A DNA stretch of 64,000 nt from Nephrocerus scutellatus (taxonomy: Eukaryota > Arthropoda > Insecta > Diptera > Pipunculidae): positions 104,449,908 to 104,513,907 of the forward strand of contig OX352763.1 in NCBI GenBank assembly GCA_947095585.1, in the 5' to 3' direction. Shown in pieces: positions 53,890 to 64,000 of this stretch; positions within the stretch are counted from its first letter, which is position 1; each line of letters opens with the position of its first letter. The position numbers and the translations under genes are program-made. Below the pieces are notes generated by a model. It was not told the origin of the DNA. It saw only the letters and a list, made by a program, of their open reading frames with translations, and ran no database searches.

Positions 53890-56800
53890 GCCGATATGAT
53901 CACCATTAAGTTGAAATTGTTGTTGTTCGGGGAGTTGTTGATATTCATATTCTGAAGGATTCCGACCATGATCACCATTAAGTTGAAATTGTTACTGTTC
54001 GGGGAGTTGTTGATATTCATATTCTGAAGGATTCCGACCATGATCACCATTAAGTTGAAATTGTTGTTGTTCGGGGAATTGTTGATATTCATATTCTGAA
54101 GGATTCCGACCATGATCACCATTAAGTTGAAATTGTTGCTATTCGTGGAGTTGTTGATATTCATATTCTGAAGGATTCCGACCAAGATCACCATTAAGTT
54201 GAAATTGTTGCTGTTCGGGGAGTTGTTGATATTCATATTCTGAAGGATTCCGACCATGATCACCATTAAGTTGAAATTCTTGCTGTTCGGGGAGTTGTTG
54301 ATATTCATATTCTGAAGGATTCCGACCATGATCACCATTAAGTTGAAATTGTTGTTGTTCGGGGAGTTGTTGATATTCATATTCTAAGGATTCCGACCAT
54401 GATCACCATTAAGTTGAAATTGTTGTTGTTCGGGGAGTTGTTGATATTCATATTCTGAAGGATTCCGACCATGATCACCATTAAGTTGAAATTCTTGCTG
54501 TTCGGGGAGTTGTTGATATTCATATTCTGAAGGATTCCGACCATGATCACCATTAAGTTGAAATTGTTGCTGTTCGGGGAGTTGTTGATATTCATATTCT
54601 GAAGGATTCCGACCATGATCACCATTAAGTTGAAATTGTTGCTGTTCGGGGAGTTGTTGATATTCATATTCTGAAGGATTCCGACCATGATCACCATTAA
54701 GTTGAAATTGTTGTTGTTCGGGGAGTTGTTGATATTCATATTCTGAAGGATTCCGACCATGATCACCGTTAAGTTGAAATTGTTGCTGTTCGGGGAGTTG
54801 TTGATATTCATATTCTAAGGATTCCGACCATGATCACCATTAAGTTGAAATTGTTGTTGTTCGGGGAGTTGTTGATATTCATATTCTGAAGGATTCCGAC
54901 CATGATCACCATTAAGTTGAAATTGTTGCTGTTCGGGGAGTTGTTGATATTCATATTCTGAAGGATTCCGACCATGATCACCATTAAGTTGAAATTGTTG
55001 CTGTTCGGGGAGTTGTTGATATTCATATTCTGAAGGATTCCGACCATGATCACCATTAAGTTGAAATTGTTGCTGTTCGGGGAGTTGTTGATATTCATAT
55101 TCTGAAGGATTCCGACCATGATCACCATTAAGTTGAAATTGTTGTTGTTCGGGGAGTTGTTGATATTCATATTCTGAAGGATTCCGACCATGATCACCAT
55201 TTAGTTGAAATTGTTGCTGTTCGGGTTGTTGTTGATATTCATATTCTGAAGGATTCCGACCATGATCACCATTAAGTTGAAATTCTTGCTGTTAAGGGAT
55301 TTGTTGATATTCATATTCTAAGGATTCCGACCATGATCACCATTAAGTTGAAATTGTTGTTGTTCGGGGAGTTGTTGATATTCATATTCTGAAGGATTCC
55401 GACCATGATCACCATTAAGTTGAAATTGTTGCTGTTCGGGGAGTTGTTGATATTCATATTCTGAAGGATTCCGACCATGATCACCATTAAGTTGAAATTG
55501 TTGTTGTTCGGGGAGTTGTTGATATTCATATTCTGAAGGATTCCGACCATGATTACCATTAAGTTGAAATTGTTGTTGTTCGGGGAGTTGTTGATATTCA
55601 TATTCTGAAGGATTCCGACCCTGATCACCATTAAGTTGAAATTGTTGCTGTTCGGGGAGTTGTTGATATTCATATTCTGAAGGATTCCGACCATGATCAC
55701 CATTAAGTTGAAATTCTTGCTGTTCGGGGAGTTGTTGATATTCATATTCTGAAGGATTCCGACCATGATCACCGTTAAGTTGAAATTGTTGCTGTTCGGG
55801 GAGTTGTTGATATTCATATTCTAAGGATTCCTACCATGATCACCATTAAGTTGAAATTGTTGTTGTTCGGGGAGTTGTTGATATTCATATTCTGAAGGAT
55901 TCCGACCATGATCACCATTAAGTTGAAATTGTTGCTGTTCGGGGAGTTGTTGATATTCATATTCTGAAGGATTCCGACCCTGATCACCATTAAGTTAAAA
56001 TTGTTGCTGTTCGGGGAGTTGTTGATATTCATATTCTGAAGGATTCCGACCATGATCACCATTAAGTTGAAATTCTTGCTGTTCGGGAAGTTGTTGATAT
56101 TCATATTCTGAAGGATTCCGCCCATGATCACCGTTAAGTTGAAATTGTTGCTGTTCGGGGAGTTGTTGATATTCATATTCTAAGGATTCCGACCATGATC
56201 ACCATTAAGTTGAAATTGTTGTTGTTCGGGGAGTTGTTGATATTCATATTCTGAAGGATTCCGACCATGATCACCATTAAGTTGAAATTGTTGCTGTTCG
56301 GGGAGTTGTTGATATTCATATTCTGAAGGATTTCGACCCTGATCACCATTAAGTTGAAATTGTTGCTGTTCGGGGAGTTGTTGATATTCATATTCTGAAG
56401 GATTCCGACCATGATCACCATTAAGTTGAAATTGTTGCTGTTCGGGGAGTTGTTGATATTCATATTCTGAAGGATTCCGACCATGATCACCATTAAGTTG
56501 AAATTGTTGCTGTTCGGGGAGTTGTTGATATTCATATTCTGAAGGATTCCGACCATGATCACCATTTAGTTGAAATTGTTGCTGTTCGGGGAGTTGTTGA
56601 TATTCATATTCTGAAGGATTCCGACCATGATCACCATTAAGTTGAAATTGTTGCTGTTCGGGGAGTTGTTGATATTCATATTCTGAAGGATTCCGACCAT
56701 GATCACCGTTAAGTTGAAATTGTTGCTGTTCGGGGAGTTGTTGATATTCATATTCTAAGGATTCCGACCATGATCACCATTAAGTTGAAATTTTTGTTGT

Positions 56801-56930
56801 TCGGGGAGTTGTTGATATTCATATTCTGAAGGATTCCGACCATGATCACCATTAAGTTGAAATTGTTGCTGTTCGGGGAGTTGTTGATATTCATATTCTG
56901 AAGGATTCCGACCATGAAATGAAATTGTTG
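53890..56930 (-). repeat. 3-kb array of a 72-bp repeat, about 42 copies
   Basis: Unit (plus strand) gaccatgatcaccattaagt ... gggagttgttgatattcata ... gaaggattcc, 72 bases. Copies are over 93% alike, with recurring variants (tgctgttcgg/tgttgttcgg, attcttgctg). Six copies lack one base (attctaagg, at 54385, 54813, 55318, 55821, 56179 and 56754), so the array has a higher-order pattern. On the minus strand two frames are open within blocks: one reads MNINNSPNSNNFNLMVIMVG..., the other a Gln-rich NPSEYEYQQLPEQQQFQLNG. The 71-base copies stop both. Confidence 0.95.
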
Positions 56931-56939
56931 TCGTTCGGG

Positions 56940-57100
56940 GAGTTTTATAGTTTTAGACCAATTTAGTCGCCTTGTTTTGCTCGAGCCGATGCGGGATGCT
57001 ACTACTATAAACGTAAGTAAATTTTTAGAAAATCGAGTTATTACCGTTTATTCGGTCCCTGAACGAATCTTGAGTGACAATGGCAAACAATTAACTTCCA
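56940..57100 (+). pseudogene. Ty3/gypsy integrase core fragment
   Basis: Plus strand: VLDQFSRLVLLEPMRDATT, then VSKFLENRVITVYSVPERILSDNGKQLTSK, the segment between the first and second core acids of a gypsy integrase (SDNGKQ holds the second aspartate). About 50 codons, open, truncated at both sides. It abuts the right end of the 72-bp array. Confidence 0.75.
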
Positions 57101-57299
57101 AATGTCCAATTACCAAAAGTAAATTTGACATTCGCTGTGTCGCCCGGAAAAGGTACTAAGTATGTTCGATGAGAAATAGTATTTTTTCTTATTAGTTTGA
57201 TTTATAATTTTACATTTCAGCTGTCAACTTAAATATAAAGAAGAAAAAAGATAATCCAATAAGATACGTATAATGTTAGAATATAATGTCCTACAATCC

Positions 57300-57545
57300 G
57301 GGTGTAAGTGGGCGTGGCGTCAGTGGTTGTGAGGTCAGTGGGTGTGAGTTCAGTGGGCGGTGGGTCAGTGTGTATGAGGTCAATGGGTGGGAGGTCAGTG
57401 GGCGGGAGATCAGTGGGTGTGAGTTCACTCGGCGGTGGGTCAGTGTGTATGAGGTCAATGGGTGGGTGGTCAGTGGGCGGGAGGTCAGTGGGATAGGGCA
57501 GCCGGGAAATGCGGGTGTAAGTGGGCGTGGCGTCAGCGGGCGGGT
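57300..57545. repeat. 15-bp G-rich minisatellite
   Basis: Variants of gtgggtgtgaggtca repeat about 16 times, giving a plus-strand VSGCE/VSGRE/VNGWE pentapeptide run in the open frame at 57286-57615. No signal, motif or neighbour suggests a real protein. Confidence 0.85.
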
Positions 57546-57631
57546 AGCAAAGCGCCCGGGAACAGCTGGTAAATATATATATTCAATAAATTTTTACTTT
57601 AACGTGAACGTGTAATTGTCTCAAAGATGTT

Positions 57632-58085
57632 GCTGTAGGACAACTAGCATGATTGCTATTAGACTTCACAGTTTAGACTAAAGTCTATTCGAAGTTGTGT
57701 AGTGTTTAAAGAAAAAAAAGAAGACGTGTGCCCTTAAGTTCCAAATTAACTGTTATTTTATTTCATTAAAATCTACTCTTTAATACTATTTCTTAGCCAA
57801 GTTTTACTATGCACAATCTTATGGTAAATAACTATGTATCTAAAATCGTGCAACGTCATTGATGCACTTGAAGTTCATTTGAGTAGGGCGCAATGCAAGT
57901 GCCCAACTTTACAAATGTGATTCACTATTGTCGCCTATGCATTCTTTGTGTCGTTATTGCCGAACACAAACTGCACGTTTGTTTACTTAGGCGACTAGTG
58001 TAATTTATTGTATGGTTATTTATGTGACGTATAAGAATATATTTCCGTAATAAGTTGTATTGTTTATGTGTTTTGGTTGTGTGTA
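57632..58085 (-). repeat. diverged solo LTR fragment of the errantivirus family
   Basis: taggacaactagcatgattgct, agaagacgtgtg, caaattaact, gagtagggc.caatgcaa.tgcc, gtcgcctatg and ttaggcgact.gtgtaatttatt occur in the same order as in the LTR at 26806-27175. About 70-75% alike by eye. No internal region adjoins it, so it is a solo or truncated LTR of an older relative. Confidence 0.75.
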
Positions 58086-59185
58086 CGTAGTGTTACACTA
58101 CAGTATAAAACAAATTCGCGCCGTTTGTAATGAATTATCACCTTCAGTATATTGGCGATGATTAAAAGGCGAAGACGAAACTTCGCTCGGCATTGCAACC
58201 GAATGCCGTACGGTGGGGCTAATGCAGCGGGTTTTGCCTTCCCTTCCTATCCGGGCCGATCAACCCGGGACGCCATTGAGGAGGGGAGAAACTGAGTCAA
58301 ATGATAAATCCTTGCTTTACTCGGTCATGTTTATATAAAACGTTATAAATTTATTATTCATTTAAAGGGAATAAGTTTGGATATTATGCTATTATTGAAG
58401 TAAGATAGTTACGTATGTATACATATGGTGTCATTAAAGTTAGGGTATTTATATAAGTATTAACAATGACAGCTGGCCTGTTTTCATTTTTTTCTTTTTT
58501 CAACAATTGATGGCCTTTCTGCGCCCCGTGCGTGGCGAGCCTGGAAACGTTGAGCGGCACATTCAATCGTAATCAATTTATAATTTGGGTTTACTAAGTA
58601 CTTACACAGAGAGGAAAAGTGAGGTTGGAGGTGGTTGCAAGGAATTCCTTTCCTGCTTATAATTTCCTTGCTGACACAATTAATCCATCGTAATCGTGGT
58701 GATCTTGAGTTTCCAACGATGAATGATGCTGCGGAATCTCGGTTTAATCCTTCTCCTGACCTCGCCTTTTCCTAAATAACAAGTTGATTAACAAAAATTT
58801 TGTTTAATGTAATACATTTCAATCGTGCTATATGGCAATTGTCACTTTTTTTTCTTTATACATTTTTTTTTACCTCTCTGCGCCTTCCGTTCTGCCGAGT
58901 GATTTCCGTGTTGGTTATTTGTTTTTCCTTTCCTTTGTTTTCGTATTTTTTTTCTAATTTTTAAAATTTATTTTCGTCTATATTTTCCTTCGTTTTTTTT
59001 TCTTCTAATTTTCGTGAATGCTTATCCGACTGCAGTGTGTGCTCGACCAGACTCCTTTTCGGAAAGGTTTTCATGGCATGGCCGAAGAGAAGTATCGCTT
59101 CGCATTTACAAATCCATTGACTGTGTTAAAGTGAGACGACGCATGTTCTCTATTATCAGTGGTGACAACGAACATAGCCAGTGGT
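58086..59185. other. no gene recognised
   Basis: 58150-58290 is less AT-rich (attgcaaccgaatgccgtacgg; cgggccgatcaacccgggacg), with no coding evidence. 58850-59010 is T-rich. Confidence 0.3.
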
Positions 59186-59401
59186 TTACACGGGAATTGT
59201 GCAAGTAGAGTGACGTATCTGTTTATAGGTTGGTCCGGTGGCCCGAACATGCACCATCACACGTTTTAACGTTGATAACGTCTTTTCGGCAGCAAAATGC
59301 ACCCATTGTTTTAACAAACTTTTGTCTGTCGGAAAGCTATACAATCTTATTTTTTCTTTATTGTCATTGTTTTTATTGCAACCAAACACTGCACATCTCA
59401 T
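59186..59401 (-). pseudogene. THAP-domain fragment
   Basis: THAP domains are C2CH zinc fingers that bind DNA; they occur in P-element-type transposases and host regulators. The minus-strand frame starts with the usual first-residue Met: MRCAVFGCNKNN, then IRLYSFPTDKSLLKQWVHF. After the first cysteine pair the frame slips: the second half (RKDVINVKTC...CSGH) is in another frame, so the finger is split by an indel at about 59300. No exon continues it. Either a pseudogene or the N-terminus of a decayed transposase. Confidence 0.65.
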
Positions 59402-59654
59402 TTTAAAAACTTTGTATTTTTTGAATCACTTGTTTTATGTTTTGTTAATTGCCAACAACCACACTAATCTTAAATTAATAAAGTCCGAACGTCCGAACGA
59501 TCTAAACAGCAGGAAAAATATATAAATTCTATAAAATAAATTCAAATAAACGGATATTTTTATAAAAATAATGTTTAATTATTACAAAACTTCCGTAAAA
59601 TCCAATTTGTTTTTAAATCACCGAATGGCTGTTTGTGTTTTGTTTACATCCTAC

Positions 59655-60430
59655 ATCATCAACGACTTGTCAGCTGGCCGACATGCGCATCTTCTATTTT
59701 ATCATTCTTGTAGTGTTCACGTATTTGGCAGCGTTGATGTTTTGAATGTGTTCCGCACAGCATGGTAAATACACTGCTCCAAATGTCATTGATGACATGC
59801 CGAATACCCGAACTTCCCTGACGAAATTTAAAAAGAATTCGTATACGTGACTGTGCATGTTCTCGACCTTTCATTAGAGCGAAGTTTAATGATATATTGG
59901 ATGATACAGCTGCAGCATCGAAAACAATGCGTATAGCTTTTCTGGCTTGCTGGGGTTACTTACGTCAAAATGCGGCAGCTACCAAGTATGCGTGTTTTCT
60001 TGTTGCGTTTCTTTATCGGTTAACTGCACAGCATAACTCTTTTCGATATATTTGTTGATTTCATTGCGGCATTTGTCGGCATATGTCGCGTCTTTGATCA
60101 TTTTCAGTTCAACATTATGCAAACGTCGTTGAGCCATAACGTAACTGGGAGGCAAGGCAGTGTCATCATCACGTCAGAGTAATCCAACTTTGTATAGCTG
60201 TCCAATATCTTTGGTGGTTTTAGCTAGTATCATCTTGGCGCGGCTTTCATGCGCTGACTCGAGTGTTGTATGATCCGTCTGCACACCCAAACCCTCCAAC
60301 ATAATGAAGTCTTGGATAATTTTATGTCGATTTTTAAACGTATGCACTTTACGAATATGTAACAATCTCGTTTGTTCACTGCATTTACTGATAGGTCCAA
60401 AGGCAATCCAACCTAACTTGGTAAAGGCAG
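59655..60430 (-). pseudogene. BEL/Pao reverse transcriptase fragment
   Basis: Minus strand, right to left: GQLYKVGLL at 60178-60205 and then, past an in-frame stop, RDDDTALPPSYVMAQRRLHNVE, IEKSYAVQL and TWYLPHFDVSNPSKP (to about 59955). Next come KAIRIVFDAAAVSSNISLNF (59880-59940) and, after a deletion and frame changes, GMSSMTFGAVYLPCCAEHI (about 59740-59800). These are the BEL-type RT fingers and the segment past the palm; the YVDD-containing stretch is missing. Upstream, 60174-60365 gives the linker before RT. Confidence 0.75.
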
Positions 60431-60568
60431 CTACTGGCTGATCTGGTTCGGCTTCAATACCGTCTTTAAAGACGCCCAGATGTCAGTTATCCAAGCCCAA
60501 AAAAAAGCACTAATTTTACATCACAATAATTCGTGAAAAGCAGCGTGGATATGTGTGCGTAGTTGCCT

Positions 60569-60949
60569 TTAAAAAATGTCTATTGGTAAATTAAGATCTG
60601 TTATAATTCTTAGATTCTTTAATGAAAATTCTGGTGTTCTCTCGTAGTTTCCCTTTATGATACAAGAAACCCTTTTCGTCTTTTGCGCCGTAGTTTGAGT
60701 GCCTAACCATTGAAGAGTTAGATGTTTTGTTTGTCCTTTAAGACCGAGGACATAGGCAATGTCTTCTTCTATCAATGATAGCGAGGATCCCTCATCCAAC
60801 ATGGCAAAAGATTCAAGGCTACCTGATAGTGTTACTGGCAAGATTTTAAATAATTGTCCACCTGGATTATTAACATGACAATTTAGGACATGCTCACGTC
60901 CTAGTTCTTGATTTGGCAAGCCCTTGTTATGTAACATTGGATGATGCAT
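60569..60949 (-). pseudogene. BEL/Pao aspartic protease
   Basis: 126 codons: FKILPVTLSGSLESFAMLDE with DEGSSLSLIEEDIAYVLGL, the BEL form of the protease (D[ES]GSS in place of DTG). It is followed by LTLQWLGTQTT and LKNLRIITDLNLP. The retroelement-type D-[ED]-G active site is present; frames on both sides are broken. Confidence 0.75.
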
Positions 60950-60989
60950 GCGTTTGCAACTATTTTCACAACAGGCTATCTTTTTACGG

Positions 60990-61200
60990 CACTAACGCAA
61001 CGGTTTCCCATTTATCATTGACATTCAATTGTTTGAATTTAGTGCATTCAGTAACTTTATGCTTCTGATTACACATGCTGCACACTATCCGGGTTTCAGC
61101 ACTCAGCTGTTTTGGAATCTCGTTGCAATGTAGAATTCCTCGTAGTGCTGTTTTATGACTGTTGGTTTTTGAAAAGCACGACTGTTACAACGTCGATTGG
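60990..61200 (-). pseudogene. BEL/Pao gag zinc-knuckle remnant
   Basis: Minus strand: ILHCNEIPKQLSAETRIVCS followed by MCNQKHKVTECTKFKQLNVN, the H/C-rich end of a BEL gag, then a stop near 60990. Upstream up to 61310 only short Ser/Thr-rich pieces remain. No LTR was found. Confidence 0.6.
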
Positions 61201-61310
61201 CTGGTTCGAGATGAATGAGTTGATGCTATAGATGGCATTAGGCTGACAACTTTGGCAAAGTCACTTATCCATCTTGAAAACGATTCAATGGTCAGATATG
61301 GCTCAAGAGT

Positions 61311-61567
61311 TTTTTTTTTCCCCTAATTTATACAAATAAAATATTTGTATAAAAACATACAACAATTATATTATAAATTAACAAATAAAATAAATAAGTT
61401 AATCCTAAAGGCAAATTATCCAAAGTATCGGATTAACTTTTAGAAAAAGTACAAAATTAAAAGAAATAAATATAAATTTTATGGGTGCTCAAATTACAGA
61501 AAAATACAAAATGTAATAATATAGTATTCGTCGTAAGGTGGTGAGATCCTCATTGATAAAAACGTTG
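61311..61567. other. AT-rich spacer
   Basis: No coding frame; a T run at 61312-61320. Confidence 0.3.
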
Positions 61568-61882
61568 TTACTTACCATTGTTGACCGCTTTCATTTTGTT
61601 CGCACATTTAGATTTTAATTTAAACAGTTGAACAATGAAGCATCTGTTTTTGAATTTAATCAATATGGGAGATGGACCGTTGATCGATTTTACTTTAGTG
61701 CAATTTACTATTTCATCTTCTATGTTGAGTATATCCAGACCATCTTTAAAAAAATTGTTTAATGTCCCAATTAATGGTTCACTTTGGTTTTGGATGCCAT
61801 GAATAATAATATTCTTTTCACGTTTCTGTTGATCAATGGCATCTAGTCGACTTTCTAACACCGTTATTCTATCAGTGGGCAC
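61568..61882 (-). pseudogene. LINE ORF1-type fragment
   Basis: 104 codons: RITVLESRLDAIDQQKREKN, then IIIHGIQNQSEPL and FFKDGLDILNIEDEIV. A coiled coil followed by an RNA-recognition-like NIIIHGI strand is typical of ORF1 or of the gag-like proteins of CR1/Jockey LINEs. It sits downstream of the RT fragment on the same strand, so it belongs to a different insertion. Confidence 0.6.
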
Positions 61883-61884
61883 AA

Positions 61885-63590
61885 TTTGTGATTTTTCTTC
61901 TGAAAAAGATAGCTTGTGACTTCCCGGTGTTTACCTTTATCTTCCAGCGATTAAAGTACTTCAGAAGTATTTCAATCGCATTTTGAAGTTAGGCTTCAAT
62001 AGTGAAACCAAGCTCATGCGACGTGAAAACTCCCGTATCGCCAACGTAAATGGCGTATTCACAGTTCGGCAAAACTGGTATATCTGACGTGTATATATTG
62101 TATAAAAGAGGTCCGAGTACAGATCGTTAAGGAACTCCTGCTGGTATATATTTCTCCGTAGAAAATTTGTTTTTAATGTACACACGAAAAAAGCGATCAC
62201 TCAAAAAACTACCAACAATTTTAATTAGGTATGTGGGAAAATTATAATATATTAATTTGTGCAATAGCCCTTTATGCCGTACGGTGTCGAAGGCCTTTTC
62301 ACAAGACAAGACCAGTGGACTCTTTGTTTTGTAAATTTGTTTTGACATGTTTACTAATTCTAAAAACCTGGTGAGCTGTAGAGTGAAACTGTCTAAAACC
62401 AAATTGTTCCAGTGGGAGAAAATTTTTAGAATCTAGAACAGACAAAAGATGCTTTTTAAGAACCTTTTCAAACATTTTGCTTAAAATACAAAGCAAATGT
62501 ATGGGCCTGTAACTGTTTGCGTTAGATGCCAGTTTACCAGGTCTTAAAATTAGAATAATTTTGGCTTTCTTTCATATGTCAGGAAAGTGATTCAGTTTCA
62601 AAGCAAGCGTTACCCAAAGATGATATGAATTCGAATCCGCATGACGGCAAATTCTTTAAATGTATATTTTTAATATCATCAATACCTGCTGATTTTCTTG
62701 TTTTTAGGTTTTTAATAAGAAATTTAATATCTTCAGGAATAACAGTTTCAATGTTTTGGGTAATATTTTCGTTGTTGAAGAAATTTTCGACATTATTACT
62801 TATAATTAGATCGTGCGAACTATTTCCGAAAACGTTTGTACTAACATGGTTGGTAGAACAAGTGTCAGCTAACAATTTGGCCTTTTCTTCATTTTGGGTC
62901 TATTAAAACCGGCAAATGTCCATGCTTTTTCTTTATAATTATGACAATGTTCCATAAAGGCTTGCTGTGTGTTTGTCTAAGTCTCTTAACTTTGTGTTCC
63001 ATGCGAGGTTTCTGAATTTTTGAATTTCACGTTTGGTGCGTTTGTTAAAATAGCTAAGAATGTCACGGGAAGATGGTTGCCTAAATATTTGCCAATTTTT
63101 TATGTGTAAATTCCTTATTTTAATAAGCCTTAAAATATAATTTAACACAGTTATTCCCTAGACTTTTCTTAGGAACGGTTAACTCGATTCTATTGACAAT
63201 TAAATTATTGAAGAACTGTGAGCTTCTTACGATTTTTGTAGTGTCAACTGCATCTTTAAGTTCTTTAACTTTGTCAATAAGTCTACGAGTTTTTTTTTCC
63301 AGTTTGCCCTTTTCAGATCAAAACCACAATAATTATTTACTTGAGGTTCGTTTAATAATTTGCACATTATTGGAAGATGATCGTAGCATAATGCGTTCAA
63401 AGTAACTGGTTCAGTGATTTTTAGCGGAATATTGGTTAAGAACAAATCTATTGTCGATGGGTTACAACGTACTGCTGCTGGAATATAGCTAAGATTTGGT
63501 AGATAAAGTATTGTAAAAGGAGTCATAAAGTAAGTCGAAAAATTCAACACTCTTATTATTTGATACCTCTTGCATTCCACGAGATTATCT
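61885..63590 (-). pseudogene. Jockey-type LINE ORF2: endonuclease and RT, decayed
   Basis: Minus strand, right to left: the end of an apurinic-type endonuclease (SYIPAAVRCNPSTIDLFLTN, then CYDHLPIMCKL, 63227-63580), linker (62939-63148), RT start VIPEDIKFLIKNLKTRKSAG with IDDIKNIHLKNLP (62579-62875), SKMFEKVLKKHLL, LEQFGFRQFHSTAHQV and CEKAFDTVRHKGL (62127-62496), YIPAGVP, PLLYNIYTSDIPVLPNCEYA with the active site IYVGDTGVF, then AIFFRRK. YADD reads YVGD, and at least five frame changes or stops interrupt it. The RT thumb is cut at about 61885. Confidence 0.82.
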
Positions 63591-64000
63591 TAATCGAATA
63601 ACTTAACATTATTGTACAAAAACTTAAGTGCTAATTGAGCGATAACATTAAATTGATCAGTGAGTGAGTGAGCGTAGATAGCGTTTCATAAAAGAGAAGG
63701 TTGTTGTTATCGAGCGGCGATGTTGGGAGTGTTACTCACTCATTTACAATTAATGAAATGTTTTCCCGTTTAAATGAATTTTCGACAATCTGTCGATTGA
63801 TTGATTTCAACACCCCATGGTAGTTGCTTTCAAACAAAGTGGCAGTTTAAACCTCAGGTTACCAAACACCAAAATATTTATTAACAGAAGTGCAGAAATG
63901 CAGGAAAATAATTCATGGTTATGTTGGAAATTCGCAAACGAGTTTACCGAAAAATTAAATGAAATGCGCACAAATTGAAATATTCGAGCAAAAAAGAGTT
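63591..64000. other. unidentified, possibly LINE 5' part
   Basis: No coding frame supported. (gtga)n-like string at 63659-63672. May include the missing front of the LINE, but I see no endonuclease start motif. Confidence 0.3.

Noticed and set aside
53890..56930. 72-bp units as a CRISPR array
   Set aside because: No spacers; the whole unit repeats with scattered substitutions, as in a minisatellite.
57286..57615. 109-codon plus-strand ORF as a gene
   Set aside because: It is the translation of a 15-bp minisatellite (VSGCE-type pentapeptides) with no other support.

Overview
The window looks like repeat-rich, AT-rich intergenic DNA from an insect nuclear genome, most probably a true fly (Diptera). 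The evidence is the mix of transposable elements: Ty3/gypsy elements including an env-bearing errantivirus-type element, Ty1/copia, BEL/Pao, Jockey- and I/LOA-type LINEs, mariner elements with rosa-type transposases, piggyBac, PIF/Harbinger and tRNA-like SINEs. A tephritid-like fly is a guess only. I see no intact host gene; almost every recognisable coding stretch belongs to a mobile element, and most are broken.

Layout. 0.7-3.7 kb: remnant of an env-type gypsy element (A) on the minus strand, with LTR pieces around an integrase fragment. 4.4-4.7 kb: 131-bp tandem duplication. 5.2-5.8 kb: Harbinger nuclease remnant. 6.15-8.5 kb: large inverted repeat whose spacer holds a SINE-like sequence and a deleted mariner. 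8.6-10.4 kb: decayed copia element. 11.5-16.6 kb: three copies of a short dispersed repeat, plus gypsy B (13.7-14.9 kb), whose reverse transcriptase is interrupted by about 145 bp of bacterial-type transketolase coding sequence. 18.4-21.2 kb: LINE with RT and RNase H. 24.1-25.0 kb: 91-bp tandem array. 25.15-25.65 kb: tRNA-like SINE cluster.

26.5-36.9 kb: the best preserved element, a 10.4-kb errantivirus-type retroelement on the minus strand with two 0.9-kb LTRs about 99% identical, a tRNA-Ser-type primer binding site, gag, pol, a two-part env and a polypurine tract. Pol and env each change frame once. It lies between unrelated sequences (an unknown ORF on the left, a piggyBac transposase on the right) with no visible target-site duplication.

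40.9-43.2 kb: a mariner with an intact transposase next to a truncated LINE. 43.4-44.0 kb: triple tandem repeat. 45.7-50.6 kb: gypsy element E with short LTRs and a decayed pol, followed by a second mariner with an intact transposase (50.6-51.9 kb). 51.9-53.8 kb: minus-strand reading frames I cannot identify. 53.9-56.9 kb: 3-kb array of a 72-bp repeat. 57-64 kb: integrase scrap, 15-bp minisatellite, diverged LTR of the same family as the 26-37 kb element, THAP-domain fragment, BEL/Pao remnant and two joined LINE fragments.

The transketolase fragment inside gypsy B is the most unusual item: it suggests DNA from an intracellular bacterium (a Wolbachia-like alphaproteobacterium is the natural candidate) captured inside a transposon copy. 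The self-extended LTR of the errantivirus-type element and the 3-kb 72-bp array come next. The only genes that look able to make a full-length product are the two mariner transposases and the errantivirus gag.
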